Positions 1-7,899 of a DNA stretch of 64,000 bases are shown here, one piece after another. The translations under genes were made by a program, and so were the position numbers. The first letter of the stretch is position 1. Each line of letters starts with the position of its first letter. Origin of the DNA: Shewanella olleyana (lineage in GTDB: Bacteria > Pseudomonadota > Gammaproteobacteria > Enterobacterales > Shewanellaceae); the NCBI RefSeq assembly GCF_023283825.1, contig NZ_JAKILD010000011.1, positions 1-64,000 of the forward strand, given 5' to 3'. Below the pieces are notes generated by a model. That model was not told the origin of the DNA, made no database searches, and was given only the letters and a program-made list of their open reading frames with translations.

Positions 1-451
1 GAATAATCACCCCATACTCTGCAAGTAGTCCTCTTATTTCATTTGTGTTTGCCGTTCTATCTCGTTCGCATTTCTTGCGCATGACATGTATTGCCTGAAT
101 GTCTTGTTGAGTTTGCGTTTTGGTTCGGATGAAGCGCATTTCTGGCCGAACAACGGCTTCTGCAATAGCTAAGGCATCGTTGTAGTCATTTTTGTTACCT
201 CGAACATATGCTTTTACAAACTGAGGGGCGATTTGTTTCACTTCATGTCCCAGTTTTTTAATTTCTCTTGCCCAGTAATGCGCACTTGCACACGATTCCA
301 TACCCACTAAACATTTAGGTAATTGAGCAAAAAAAGCCAGTATGTCCTTCCTGTGCAACATTTTTTTCTTAACAATTTTTCCTGCTTGATTACACCCAAC
401 AAAATGACTGACATTTTTTGCTAAATCCAATCCAACTGTAGTAATGTTCAT
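1..451 (-). CDS. IS110-family transposase, N-terminal part (cut by window edge)
   Basis: Reading the minus strand from an ATG at 451 gives 150 codons without a stop up to the window edge. The product begins MNITTVGLDLAKN and continues with GMESCASAHYWARE and an APQFVKAYVRGNKNDYNDA stretch. These are hallmarks of the IS110 DEDD transposase/recombinase N-terminal domain: the first acidic residue in GLDLAK, the second in GMES, and the K-N-D-Y-N-D-A segment. A good ribosome-binding site (GAGGAG) sits just upstream. IS110 elements usually lack long terminal inverted repeats, so I cannot place the element's end in 452-700. Whether the gene is intact depends on sequence outside the window. Confidence 0.9.
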   Translation of the reverse strand, partial: MNITTVGLDLAKNVSHFVGCNQAGKIVKKKMLHRKDILAFFAQLPKCLVGMESCASAHYWAREIKKLGHEVKQIAPQFVKAYVRGNKNDYNDALAIAEAVVRPEMRFIRTKTQTQQDIQAIHVMRKKCERDRTANTNEIRGLLAEYGVII

Positions 452-808
452 ATTGGTCTCCTCGCTCTGTTAACTTAACGTTTCAACCTAAGTTTGGCAC
501 ATTGTGATGCCGATAAGAGGAGGAGACCATTCCATCGTTGAACTTTGCTGGTTGGATTTTGTTCGAGTTAAAAACGTTTTTAACCGAACCCTTTGGGTAG
601 TGTTTGTTGGCCACTTTTACTGCGTTTTCTTCTTTTTGTGTAGAATAACTACACCATAAAGCCTCTGTCTTGTACAAATGGCCAACAATTCACTACAAAA
701 AGAACCTTGAAAGATCAACAGCCCCTCTGTAAGCTGATAATTATGAGAGTAAAACCGATTGAATCATATATGAAACAAGCAGTTTGCTTGTTACCGTTTG
801 GAGTTAAT
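452..808. other. Intergenic stretch between IS110 and the DUF4136 lipoprotein
   Basis: This 357-bp stretch probably contains the end of the IS110 element and the promoter region of the downstream lipoprotein. A 64-codon open frame on the minus strand (483-677) has no ribosome-binding site and no recognisable protein family. No strong terminator or promoter pair was seen. Confidence 0.4.
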
Positions 809-1369
809 ATGAAAAAGCTTTTTGTAGCCGCCGCAGTGTTAGCATTGAGTGCTTGTAGTTCATTAAAAACCAGCAGTGATTACGATCCAGCTGTTTCATT
901 TGAACAGTACAAGAGTTTTGCTTGGGTAGAAAAGAAAAATGAAGATAGTACTTACCACTTAGATGGTTTGATGGATCAACGTGTTAGAGAAGCTGTTAAT
1001 TCGCAACTCACCCAAAAAGGTTTATCAAAAGTAGACGTTGAGCAAGCAGATTTACTGGTTAACTACTTAACTAAAGTCGACAAAAAAATTAACGTCGATA
1101 CGTTCAATACAAGCTATGGTTACTACCCATACTATGGTCGCCGTGGCTGGGGTGGAGTAGGTATGAATACACAAACAACCGTACGTGAATACGAAGTAGG
1201 TACACTAATTGTTGATTTGGTGGATAAAGCGTCAGGTAACTTAGTATGGCGAGGTAGTGTAGCAGATACTATTCGTGACCAAAGCACTCCAGAAGAGCGA
1301 GTGGAAATCATTAATAATGCAATTGGTGAAGTCATGATGAACTTCCCACCAAAGCCGGAAGTTGAGTAA
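809..1369 (+). CDS. DUF4136-domain lipoprotein
   Basis: A 186-residue protein with a lipoprotein signal peptide: MKKLF, a hydrophobic stretch, then the lipobox LSAC with Cys16 as the lipidated residue. The mature part (DYDPAVSFEQYKSFAWVE, later GTLIVDLVDKASGNLVWRG) follows the DUF4136 pattern of small periplasmic or outer-membrane-anchored lipoproteins. Their function is unknown. The frame stays open upstream to 707. I chose the ATG at 809 because it has a GGAG ribosome-binding site six bases upstream and gives a normal signal peptide directly. A strong terminator follows at 1442, so it is a single-gene unit unrelated to the polysaccharide locus. Confidence 0.85.
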   Translation: MKKLFVAAAVLALSACSSLKTSSDYDPAVSFEQYKSFAWVEKKNEDSTYHLDGLMDQRVREAVNSQLTQKGLSKVDVEQADLLVNYLTKVDKKINVDTFNTSYGYYPYYGRRGWGGVGMNTQTTVREYEVGTLIVDLVDKASGNLVWRGSVADTIRDQSTPEERVEIINNAIGEVMMNFPPKPEVE

Positions 1370-1441
1370 TTCTAATTGATTTGTGATGTCAATTTACACC
1401 GTTTACATTACTTAAACGTGAAAAACTGTGACAACAAGATT

Positions 1442-1480
1442 AAAACCACCTTACTTTTAAGGTGGTTTTTTGTTTTTATA
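1442..1480 (+). terminator. Rho-independent terminator after the DUF4136 lipoprotein
   Basis: An 11-bp perfect stem (AAAACCACCTT at 1442-1452 with AAGGTGGTTTT at 1459-1469) and a 6-base loop, followed by a T-rich run to about 1478. Confidence 0.9.
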
Positions 1481-1669
1481 ATTAACAATATTAATAAAAC
1501 AAAGGACTTTTATGGTTCTTTAGTCAACTTTTTAATATTGGTTTGTACCAAAATTCATCAAATAGCGGCATAAACTCTAAAAGAGATTTCTTTACAAAAT
1601 TAGCTTTGCTAAAATTTAAATATTGGTGACAAAGGAAGCCACCGTAGGATAATAAAAGAGTAATTAACG
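1481..1669 (+). promoter_or_regulatory. Leader region of rfaH
   Basis: AT-rich, non-coding stretch between the terminator and rfaH. It must contain the rfaH promoter, since the upstream gene ends in a terminator, but I see no convincing -35/-10 pair. A TTTACA-like hexamer near 1590 is the best candidate and is weak. Confidence 0.3.
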
Positions 1670-2161
1670 ATGAAATCATGGTATTTGTTATATTGTAAGC
1701 CGCGTAGTGAATTACGAGCTCAACAAAATTTAGCAATGCAACAGATAGACAGTTATTTACCTATTATTCAAGAAGAGAAGACCTCTCAAGGAAAGACTAA
1801 ATTAGTCGATGTCCCCCTTTTCCCTTGTTACCTTTTTATCTATTTTGACCCGGCAGAAGTGAGTGTTAGTCGCATTCATTCAACTCGTGGTGCTTCTCGC
1901 ATTATTGGTTGTAAAGAGGCGATGACTCCCATTGATGAGCGGATCATTCAGCAGATAAAGCAGCGTGTGATGCAACATAAACCTGAAATAGATAAAGGTT
2001 TACAACCAGGTGATAAGGTGAAATTTACAGAAGGGCCTTTCGTAGATATTGAAGCTATTTTTGAAGAGAAAAATGCCGAAAAGCGTTGTTTTGTTTTGTT
2101 TGATATTATGGGGCAGCAAAAGAGAATGTCAGTAAAAATTCAAGATATTGAGCTTTGCTAA
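1670..2161 (+). CDS. rfaH: RfaH, NusG-family transcription antiterminator
   Basis: A 163-residue NusG paralogue. The NGN domain spans about residues 1-100 (WYLLYCKPR at 4-12, VPLFPCYLF at 48-56, STRGASRIIG at 71-80). The C-terminal KOW-type domain spans about 110-163 (LQPGDKVKFTEGPF at 111-124). RfaH is recruited to RNA polymerase paused at an ops site. It then suppresses pausing and Rho-dependent termination across long, poorly translated surface-polysaccharide operons. Length and motifs fit RfaH rather than NusG, which is longer and lies beside secE. Its place at the head of a 45-kb polysaccharide region, together with a JUMPstart/ops element at 15055-15092, supports a local regulatory role. 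Confidence 0.93.
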   Translation: MKSWYLLYCKPRSELRAQQNLAMQQIDSYLPIIQEEKTSQGKTKLVDVPLFPCYLFIYFDPAEVSVSRIHSTRGASRIIGCKEAMTPIDERIIQQIKQRVMQHKPEIDKGLQPGDKVKFTEGPFVDIEAIFEEKNAEKRCFVLFDIMGQQKRMSVKIQDIELC

Positions 2162-2565
2162 TTGAAGAATTAAACGTTCTTGAAGGAAATAGTCATATGT
2201 TTTTGTGAGACATCCCCCATACTGCTTATTGTATTTATATTAAGCAAATTAAATATGTTTCTATTAAACAATGACTTAGATTTTAAACTCTGAATATAAA
2301 AACTTACAATAGATACAGTTGGAGGGGTTTTTGAGCGATTTTAATATTTTGAGCATTTTTGGACATTCGAATAAGCTTTATTCGACGTATAATAGTATTT
2401 TGCAAGGCTATTATGCCTGTTCTGTGAGTTGGGGCGTTTTGTTTTGCTGAGGAACAGTATTTTTAAATCCCAACCCGAAAGGGCATGAAAGTAGTGTTTC
2501 AATTAAGTTATATTAACCTACACATGTTACCGAATGATTACAATTTAAATTATGGAGATTAAATA
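2162..2565 (+). promoter_or_regulatory. Long leader of polysaccharide locus A
   Basis: 404 bp without a gene between rfaH and the wecA-like gene. It contains a 7-bp palindromic stem (CGAATAA/TTATTCG, about 2368-2384) directly before a perfect TATAAT at 2388-2393, which is a candidate -10 without a good -35. No canonical ops site (GGCGGTAG) is present here, unlike the leader of locus B. Leaders of this length are usual for RfaH-controlled polysaccharide operons. Confidence 0.4.
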
Positions 2566-3609
2566 ATGGATTATTTGCTCCCGTTGTTAATTAGTTTTGT
2601 TTTGTCATTAATTACCATCGTTCTTTCAAGACCGATCGCGATTAAAGCTGGTTTAGTTGACCTACCAAACGAAAGTAGAAAATTACATGACGGAGAAATC
2701 CCACTTGTTGGCGGGATTGGCATATATATATCGATTCTAACGGCATCGATGTTGTTTTTTGAGCACAGTCAAGTTTTAAATGTCTATCTAGTTGCTGCAG
2801 CAATGGTACTGTTTGTCGGTAGCTTGGATGACCGTTATGATTTGAGTGTAAAAATTCGCTTAGTTGCGCAAGTTATAATTGCTTCTTTGATGATTTTTGG
2901 AACCGAGCAGCATTTTACATCGCTAGGTAGTATTACTGGGTTTACTAATGTTGAGTTAGGCTTTTTAGGAGCTTCATTTACGATAGTCGCAATAATTGGC
3001 GGTATTAATGCAGTTAATATGATGGATGGTATCGATGGTTTAGCTGGTTCTGTAAGTTTAATTGCATTCACAAGTATAGCCTTTCTACTTCATCGGGCTG
3101 AAAGTGAGTGGGTTCTTTTACCAATATTATTTATACCAGCTCTAATTGCATATTTGATTTTTAATTTAAGTTCACATACCTCTCTCACTAAAGTATTCAT
3201 GGGTGATGCAGGCAATATGTTTATTGGCCTTACCTTAGTCTGGTTGATGGTGATAGGTACTAATGATCTTGAGCAAGCCTTCAGACCTGTAACAGCATTG
3301 TATTTATTTGCTATACCGCTAATGGATATGGCAGCCATTATGTATAGAAGATTTAAGAAAGGGCAGTCGCCATTTAAGGCTGATCGCGAACATTTACACC
3401 ATATTTTTGAACGGGCAGGTTTCTCTAGAGAGCAAACATTGGTTTTGATAAGCTCTATTAGTGCTGGGTTTGCAATCATAGGTTGTTGGGCTGAAGTCAA
3501 CAATGTTCCTGAATGGATTATGTTCTTAGGTTTCATTTCAGTATTTGTTGTATATAACTTTGCTCTACAAAATGTATGGAGTATCCTTAAATTCTTCAGA
3601 AAGTCATAA
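2566..3609 (+). CDS. wecA: Undecaprenyl-phosphate HexNAc-1-phosphate transferase (WecA/TagO-like)
   Basis: A 347-residue polytopic membrane protein of the GT4/MraY-like polyprenyl-phosphate N-acetylhexosamine-1-phosphate transferase family, of normal length. Family motifs are in place: the Mg-binding Asp pair in GSLDDRYDL (86-93), NMMDGIDGL (151-159), the catalytic-loop FMGDAGN (211-217), and the cytosolic HLHHIFERAG (276-285). It would transfer GlcNAc-1-P, or a related HexNAc-1-P, to undecaprenyl phosphate, the first step of a lipid-linked glycan. In Gram-positive bacteria the same enzyme (TagO) starts wall teichoic acid, which matters because TagD and TagB/F-like genes follow. It could also serve an O-antigen made elsewhere. 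Confidence 0.88.
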   Translation: MDYLLPLLISFVLSLITIVLSRPIAIKAGLVDLPNESRKLHDGEIPLVGGIGIYISILTASMLFFEHSQVLNVYLVAAAMVLFVGSLDDRYDLSVKIRLVAQVIIASLMIFGTEQHFTSLGSITGFTNVELGFLGASFTIVAIIGGINAVNMMDGIDGLAGSVSLIAFTSIAFLLHRAESEWVLLPILFIPALIAYLIFNLSSHTSLTKVFMGDAGNMFIGLTLVWLMVIGTNDLEQAFRPVTALYLFAIPLMDMAAIMYRRFKKGQSPFKADREHLHHIFERAGFSREQTLVLISSISAGFAIIGCWAEVNNVPEWIMFLGFISVFVVYNFALQNVWSILKFFRKS

Positions 3610-3678
3610 TTGACCATTATTGGGCTTTTATAAACTCTCTTAAATTAGATATTACTAGTTGATTATATAAGAAAAAAT

Positions 3679-4062
3679 ATGAAAGTTTTAACTGTAACGT
3701 TTTTGCTCGCTATTTTACTCAGTGCCTGTTCATCTTCACCACCGAGAGTAGAAGCATCAAGAAGTATGATTAAATATGACCAAGTTTTAGAGTCGGCTCA
3801 GTTGGTACCTGAACCACTTTGGGTGCATCTTGAACAAAAAAATGTAAATGACGTCACTCCATATAATGATGTAGAAATTACGTTTAGAGAGTCATATTTT
3901 TCTGCTCTAGGATTACAGTGTAGAAAGATATATATTTCAAAAGTACCGAGTAAAAATACAAACAGATTTGAAAGAGTAAGTTGCAAATCTAATAGTGGTA
4001 AAAGCTGGTATTTAATCTCAAATGTTATCGATAATAATAATAAAATTGAGCTAGGTAATTGA
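3679..4062 (+). CDS. Small lipoprotein of unknown function in the export locus
   Basis: A 127-residue protein with a clear lipoprotein signal: MKVLT, a hydrophobic core, and the lipobox LSAC with Cys17. The mature part contains two Cys and a closing stretch around VSCKSNSGKSWYLISNV. I do not recognise a named domain. It sits 69 bp after the wecA-like gene and 4 bp before the outer-membrane exporter gene, so it is almost certainly co-transcribed and translated with it. A role as an outer-membrane accessory of the exporter is plausible but is only inferred from position. Confidence 0.75.
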   Translation: MKVLTVTFLLAILLSACSSSPPRVEASRSMIKYDQVLESAQLVPEPLWVHLEQKNVNDVTPYNDVEITFRESYFSALGLQCRKIYISKVPSKNTNRFERVSCKSNSGKSWYLISNVIDNNNKIELGN

Positions 4063-4066
4063 AGAT

Positions 4067-5803
4067 ATGAATGCCCTTTTGTTTTATAAACGTTCGTTTT
4101 TTATTCTTTTAATGTTGTTTGCAACAAACATATTTGCAGCGGATTCGACTCTAGAAAATCAGTTTCCAACAGCAGAAACAGCAAATACTTTTGAATCTCT
4201 TCAATCTCAATCAGACGCAACTAATCAAAATAGTTTAGGCAGTTATCAACAAAGCTCAAGGCAAGGGGTGTTGTTACCTGGTGAGAGTGATGTGTCTTCA
4301 TTATTACCTGTAAGTGAGAATGGATTACCTCCTCCTTTTGGCTCTAATATTTTTGCTGGTGGATTCGAGACAGAAAGGTTAGATGGTCTTAATGAAGATT
4401 ATTTAATTGCACCAGGAGACAAAGTTTCTATTAAGCTTTGGGGAGCGGTTTCAATCTCTGAAGTGCTAACTGTTGATTCTCAGGGAAATATATTTATCAC
4501 TAATATTGGACCTGTAGCGGTTCAAGATGTTAAAGCGAGTAATCTTAATCAAGTAGTTACTCAAAGGATTCGTGCAACCTATAAAGATTCAGTTCAAATC
4601 TACGTTAACTTATTAACCTCCACTCCTGTAAGTGTATTTATCACTGGCAATATTGTTAGGCCTGGTCAATATGCTGGTTTGGCATCAGATAGTTTACTTT
4701 ATTTTTTAAAGCGAGCTGGCGGTATTGATCCTGACCGTGGTAGCTATAGGGATGTCCAAGTTCTTAGAAATAACAAGATAATTCATACCATTGATTTATA
4801 TGATTTTATGGTTAGGGGCTTTTTACCTACATTTAACTTTAAAGATAGGGACGTTATTTTAGTCTCTAAACAAAGAGCATCAGTTGTTGTTGCTGGGAGT
4901 GTTAGGTACCCATTCCGCTTTGAGCTTAAGGATAAAACAGCTATTGGTAGTGAAGTAATCAATTATGCTAGACCATTAGCGAAAGTGAGCCATGTTGGAG
5001 TGATGGGAGACAGGGCTACAGGTCCATTTTCTAGGTATATGACTTTTTCAGAGTTTGAAAATTTTGATTTAAGTGATGGAGACAAATTGTTCTTTAATGA
5101 TGACCTTAGAGCACAGGTCATTGATATACAAGTGTCAGGTAGTTATCTCGGTCCTTCTTACTTTGCTGTGAGAAAAAATACGAGATTACATGATTTGCTC
5201 GCAAATATCCCAATAGAGCAAAATCAAACGAACTTTGGCAATGTATATATTCAAAGACAAAGTGTTGCATTGAAGCAAAAACAAATGATTGATGACTCTT
5301 TAAACCGATTAGAGAGAAGTATTTTTACTGCACCAGCTTCATCTGATGGTGAGGCAAGGATACGTGCAGAAGAAGCAAGAATGGTATTAGAGTTTACTAA
5401 AAGAGCAAGGCTCGTTCAGCCTCTCGGTAAAGTGATTGTTTCTGATTCAGGTAAAGTCGCAAATGTATTATTAGAAACTGGTGATGTTGTTTTTATCCCG
5501 CCTAAAACGGACTTAATACACATAGGTGGTGAGGTCATAATGCCACAAGCGGTTGTTTATAATGATGAAGCCTTGGTTACTGATTATATTGCTTGGGCTG
5601 GCGGCTTTTCAGAAAGAGCCAACTATGAACAAATTATGGTTATTCGCCAAAATGGCATGATTGAAATGAATGCCACTGATAATTTGAAAGCAGGAGATCA
5701 AATACTTGTCTTGCCGAAAGTAGACGCGAAAATAATGCAGTCTGTTAAAGATGTGACACAAATTATTTACCAAATCGCGGTTGCTGCAAATGCTATTAAT
5801 TAG
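4067..5803 (+). CDS. kpsD: SLBB/polysaccharide-export outer-membrane protein (KpsD-like)
   Basis: A 578-residue secreted protein with a signal peptide (cleavage after about residue 24, NIFA|AD) and no lipobox Cys. After a Gln/Ser-rich linker comes a poly_export domain (YLIAPGDKVSIKLWGAVS, about 118-135). Several SLBB-type repeats follow, such as VFITGNIVRPGQYAG and the late IHIGGEVIMPQAVVY. Length and lack of a lipid anchor resemble KpsD of ABC-transporter-dependent capsules rather than the shorter lipoprotein Wza found at 15192. It is expected to form the periplasmic and outer-membrane part of the export conduit with KpsE. The next genes are kpsM and kpsE, which supports this. Confidence 0.87.
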   Translation: MNALLFYKRSFFILLMLFATNIFAADSTLENQFPTAETANTFESLQSQSDATNQNSLGSYQQSSRQGVLLPGESDVSSLLPVSENGLPPPFGSNIFAGGFETERLDGLNEDYLIAPGDKVSIKLWGAVSISEVLTVDSQGNIFITNIGPVAVQDVKASNLNQVVTQRIRATYKDSVQIYVNLLTSTPVSVFITGNIVRPGQYAGLASDSLLYFLKRAGGIDPDRGSYRDVQVLRNNKIIHTIDLYDFMVRGFLPTFNFKDRDVILVSKQRASVVVAGSVRYPFRFELKDKTAIGSEVINYARPLAKVSHVGVMGDRATGPFSRYMTFSEFENFDLSDGDKLFFNDDLRAQVIDIQVSGSYLGPSYFAVRKNTRLHDLLANIPIEQNQTNFGNVYIQRQSVALKQKQMIDDSLNRLERSIFTAPASSDGEARIRAEEARMVLEFTKRARLVQPLGKVIVSDSGKVANVLLETGDVVFIPPKTDLIHIGGEVIMPQAVVYNDEALVTDYIAWAGGFSERANYEQIMVIRQNGMIEMNATDNLKAGDQILVLPKVDAKIMQSVKDVTQIIYQIAVAANAIN

Positions 5804-5846
5804 AGTGACTCTGTATTTTTCGCTCAAAAAGTTGAGTGGTTAATCC

Positions 5847-6632
5847 ATGGCATTTGTTAAAAATCGGTCAGTTGTTCAAGTATGGTTAGACGTTATTTTT
5901 GCTATTTTTTTAAGAGAGATTAAAAGTAAATTTAGCGATAAACTCGGAATAAGTTGGGCTGTAGCCCAACCTGTTTCGTTTATTTTTGTGTTGTCATATA
6001 TACGAGGCTCTATTGAGGGCGGAGAGACACACTCTATGCCTACGTTTGTATTTATGGTTTACGGCATGGTTTGTATTCAATTGTTTTTAACCACTCTGAC
6101 TTCAACAGCTGGAAGTATAAAAAAGAACAAGCAACTATTTTCTTTCAGACAAGTGCAACCTATAGCTTCGATTATCGCTGTGGGTTTATTTGAGTTAATT
6201 AACAAGATTGCTGTTATCAGTGTGCTGGCAATGATTATGTACCTTTTGCAAATCGAAATTAGTATCTATGATCCACTTCGAATATTGCTTTATCTGGTTT
6301 TAATATGGTTTATTGCTTTAAGTACAGGAATGCTATTTGCCTTGGCTAGAGCCTTTATTCCTGAGGTTGATAAAGTAAGAACAATGCTACAAAGGCCTTT
6401 GTTTTTTATTTCAGGTGTTTTTTTCAGCCTACAAGACCTTCCAGAAAGTCTATGGAAGTTTCTGCAGTGGAACCCAATATTACATGCTATTGAGCTGTCA
6501 AGGTTAGCTGCTTATCCTGCATATGGAGCAGTAGGCGTTAGTGAACTGTATTTATTTCTTTTTACAATTGGAATTAGCTTTTTTTCATTGTGTTGTTACA
6601 CCTTGAGCTGGAAGCAAGCAATTAGTCGTTAA
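5847..6632 (+). CDS. kpsM: Capsule ABC transporter permease KpsM
   Basis: A 261-residue ABC-2 type inner-membrane permease with about six hydrophobic segments. Typical features are the N-terminal IFLREIKSKFSDKLGISWAV amphipathic segment and the re-entrant region near VRTMLQRPLFFISGVFFS. It pairs with the ATPase at 14048 to move a lipid-linked polymer across the inner membrane. The gene lies 43 bp after the KpsD-like gene and 42 bp before kpsE. The matching kpsT is about 7.4 kb downstream, with the polymer-synthesis genes in between. Confidence 0.9.
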   Translation: MAFVKNRSVVQVWLDVIFAIFLREIKSKFSDKLGISWAVAQPVSFIFVLSYIRGSIEGGETHSMPTFVFMVYGMVCIQLFLTTLTSTAGSIKKNKQLFSFRQVQPIASIIAVGLFELINKIAVISVLAMIMYLLQIEISIYDPLRILLYLVLIWFIALSTGMLFALARAFIPEVDKVRTMLQRPLFFISGVFFSLQDLPESLWKFLQWNPILHAIELSRLAAYPAYGAVGVSELYLFLFTIGISFFSLCCYTLSWKQAISR

Positions 6633-6674
6633 TTGTTCTTTTGTCGGTAATCAAAACGAATATGAGATTTTTAA

Positions 6675-7886
6675 GTGAATATTAATGATGAAGTAAAAGC
6701 AGATGATTCTGGAGAGAAAGTGTCTTCTGCCAGCTTTATAACGAAATTAAAACAAATGAAAGAGAAATCAAGTGAGCATCGATTCTTAAAGTATCTCTAT
6801 ACTCCCTTGGGCCTCTTTGTTTTCTTGCCAATCCTACTTTTTTCATTTTATCAAATTGTGTGGGCAAGCCCTAGATATGAAAGCCGTACACAAATGATTG
6901 TTCAGCAACCAGATGGCATGTCAACTTTAGATCCTAGTATGGCGCTGTTAACCGGTTTAGGCGGGACACCAGTTAATACCGATACTCAAATAGTTCAGGC
7001 ATATATATTCTCGAATGATATGCTCCAATACTTGGATAGCAGTCTTGCTATAAGGGAGCATTTTGAAAGTAATGATGTTGATATGTTCAGCAGATTATAT
7101 AGCTGGCAATCAAAGGAATCATTTAGTCAATTTTATAACTCAATGGTTGACGTGGCTATTGATGAAAAGTCTTCAGTAATAACAGTTAAGGTACAAGCTT
7201 TTAGTTCTGAATTTTCTACGCTCTTAGCTTCCGAAATTGCGACTAAAGCTGAGTGGTATATAAATGATATAAGTCACCAGCTAGCCAATGCGCAGCTGAA
7301 ATTTGTTAAACAAGAGCATTTATCAGTTGAGGAAAGATTGGTAAAAGCACAAACAGATTTACTGACATTTCAGCAAAAGTATAACCTGTTAAATCCAGAG
7401 GATGAAGGGAAAGCGTTGGCGCAAATTGCTTATGGTATTGAAGCGCAAATAGCAGCTAAAAATACAGAGTTAACGACATTACGAGCAGTGATGAGTGATG
7501 AAGCGCCTCAAGTCATCAATATAGAAAATCAAATTAAGGCTTTTCAAGAGCAATTGTTATTCGAAAAAAATAGGCTAACACAGCAAAGTGAAGGTTTGAA
7601 CGAATCAGATCTGTCTGTGAGTCAAGTTTTAGCAAGGTTTTCTGACTTAAAAATTGAGTTAGAACTGGCAATAAAAGGTTTTGCTTCTTCGACTATTTCT
7701 ATGGAAAAATCGAGAGTAGAAGCCTATAGGCAGTTAAAGTATCTAATTTTAATAGAAACCCCGACTGAACCTGAAGATAATTTATATCCTAAGGTTATTT
7801 ATAATATTACCTTATTAAGTGTGATTCTATTTTTGCTTTATGGTGTTGCAAGAATAATATTTTCTACCTTCAATGAATTGAAATAA
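6675..7886 (+). CDS. kpsE: Capsule export inner-membrane/periplasmic adaptor KpsE
   Basis: A 403-residue polysaccharide co-polymerase-like protein. It has a cytoplasmic N-tail, a first membrane helix at about 43-63, a large periplasmic coiled-coil-rich region (about 66-370, many Gln/Glu/Leu heptads) and a second membrane helix near 375-395. This two-helix topology without an ATPase domain is that of KpsE/CtrB/BexC adaptors, which connect KpsMT to the outer-membrane protein. The start is a GTG at 6675. The ATG at 6662 is out of frame, and the first in-frame ATG is 27 codons further on. Confidence 0.88.
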   Translation: MNINDEVKADDSGEKVSSASFITKLKQMKEKSSEHRFLKYLYTPLGLFVFLPILLFSFYQIVWASPRYESRTQMIVQQPDGMSTLDPSMALLTGLGGTPVNTDTQIVQAYIFSNDMLQYLDSSLAIREHFESNDVDMFSRLYSWQSKESFSQFYNSMVDVAIDEKSSVITVKVQAFSSEFSTLLASEIATKAEWYINDISHQLANAQLKFVKQEHLSVEERLVKAQTDLLTFQQKYNLLNPEDEGKALAQIAYGIEAQIAAKNTELTTLRAVMSDEAPQVINIENQIKAFQEQLLFEKNRLTQQSEGLNESDLSVSQVLARFSDLKIELELAIKGFASSTISMEKSRVEAYRQLKYLILIETPTEPEDNLYPKVIYNITLLSVILFLLYGVARIIFSTFNELK

Positions 7887-7899
7887 AAGAGTTAAGTGC

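Noticed and set aside
483..677. 64-codon minus-strand open frame between the IS110 gene and the lipoprotein
   Set aside because: No ribosome-binding site, no family resemblance, and it lies in what is probably the IS end; not called as a gene.
3090..3617. 175-codon minus-strand frame inside the wecA-like gene
   Set aside because: It is antisense to a gene with all GT4/MraY motifs, and its translation has no recognisable pattern.
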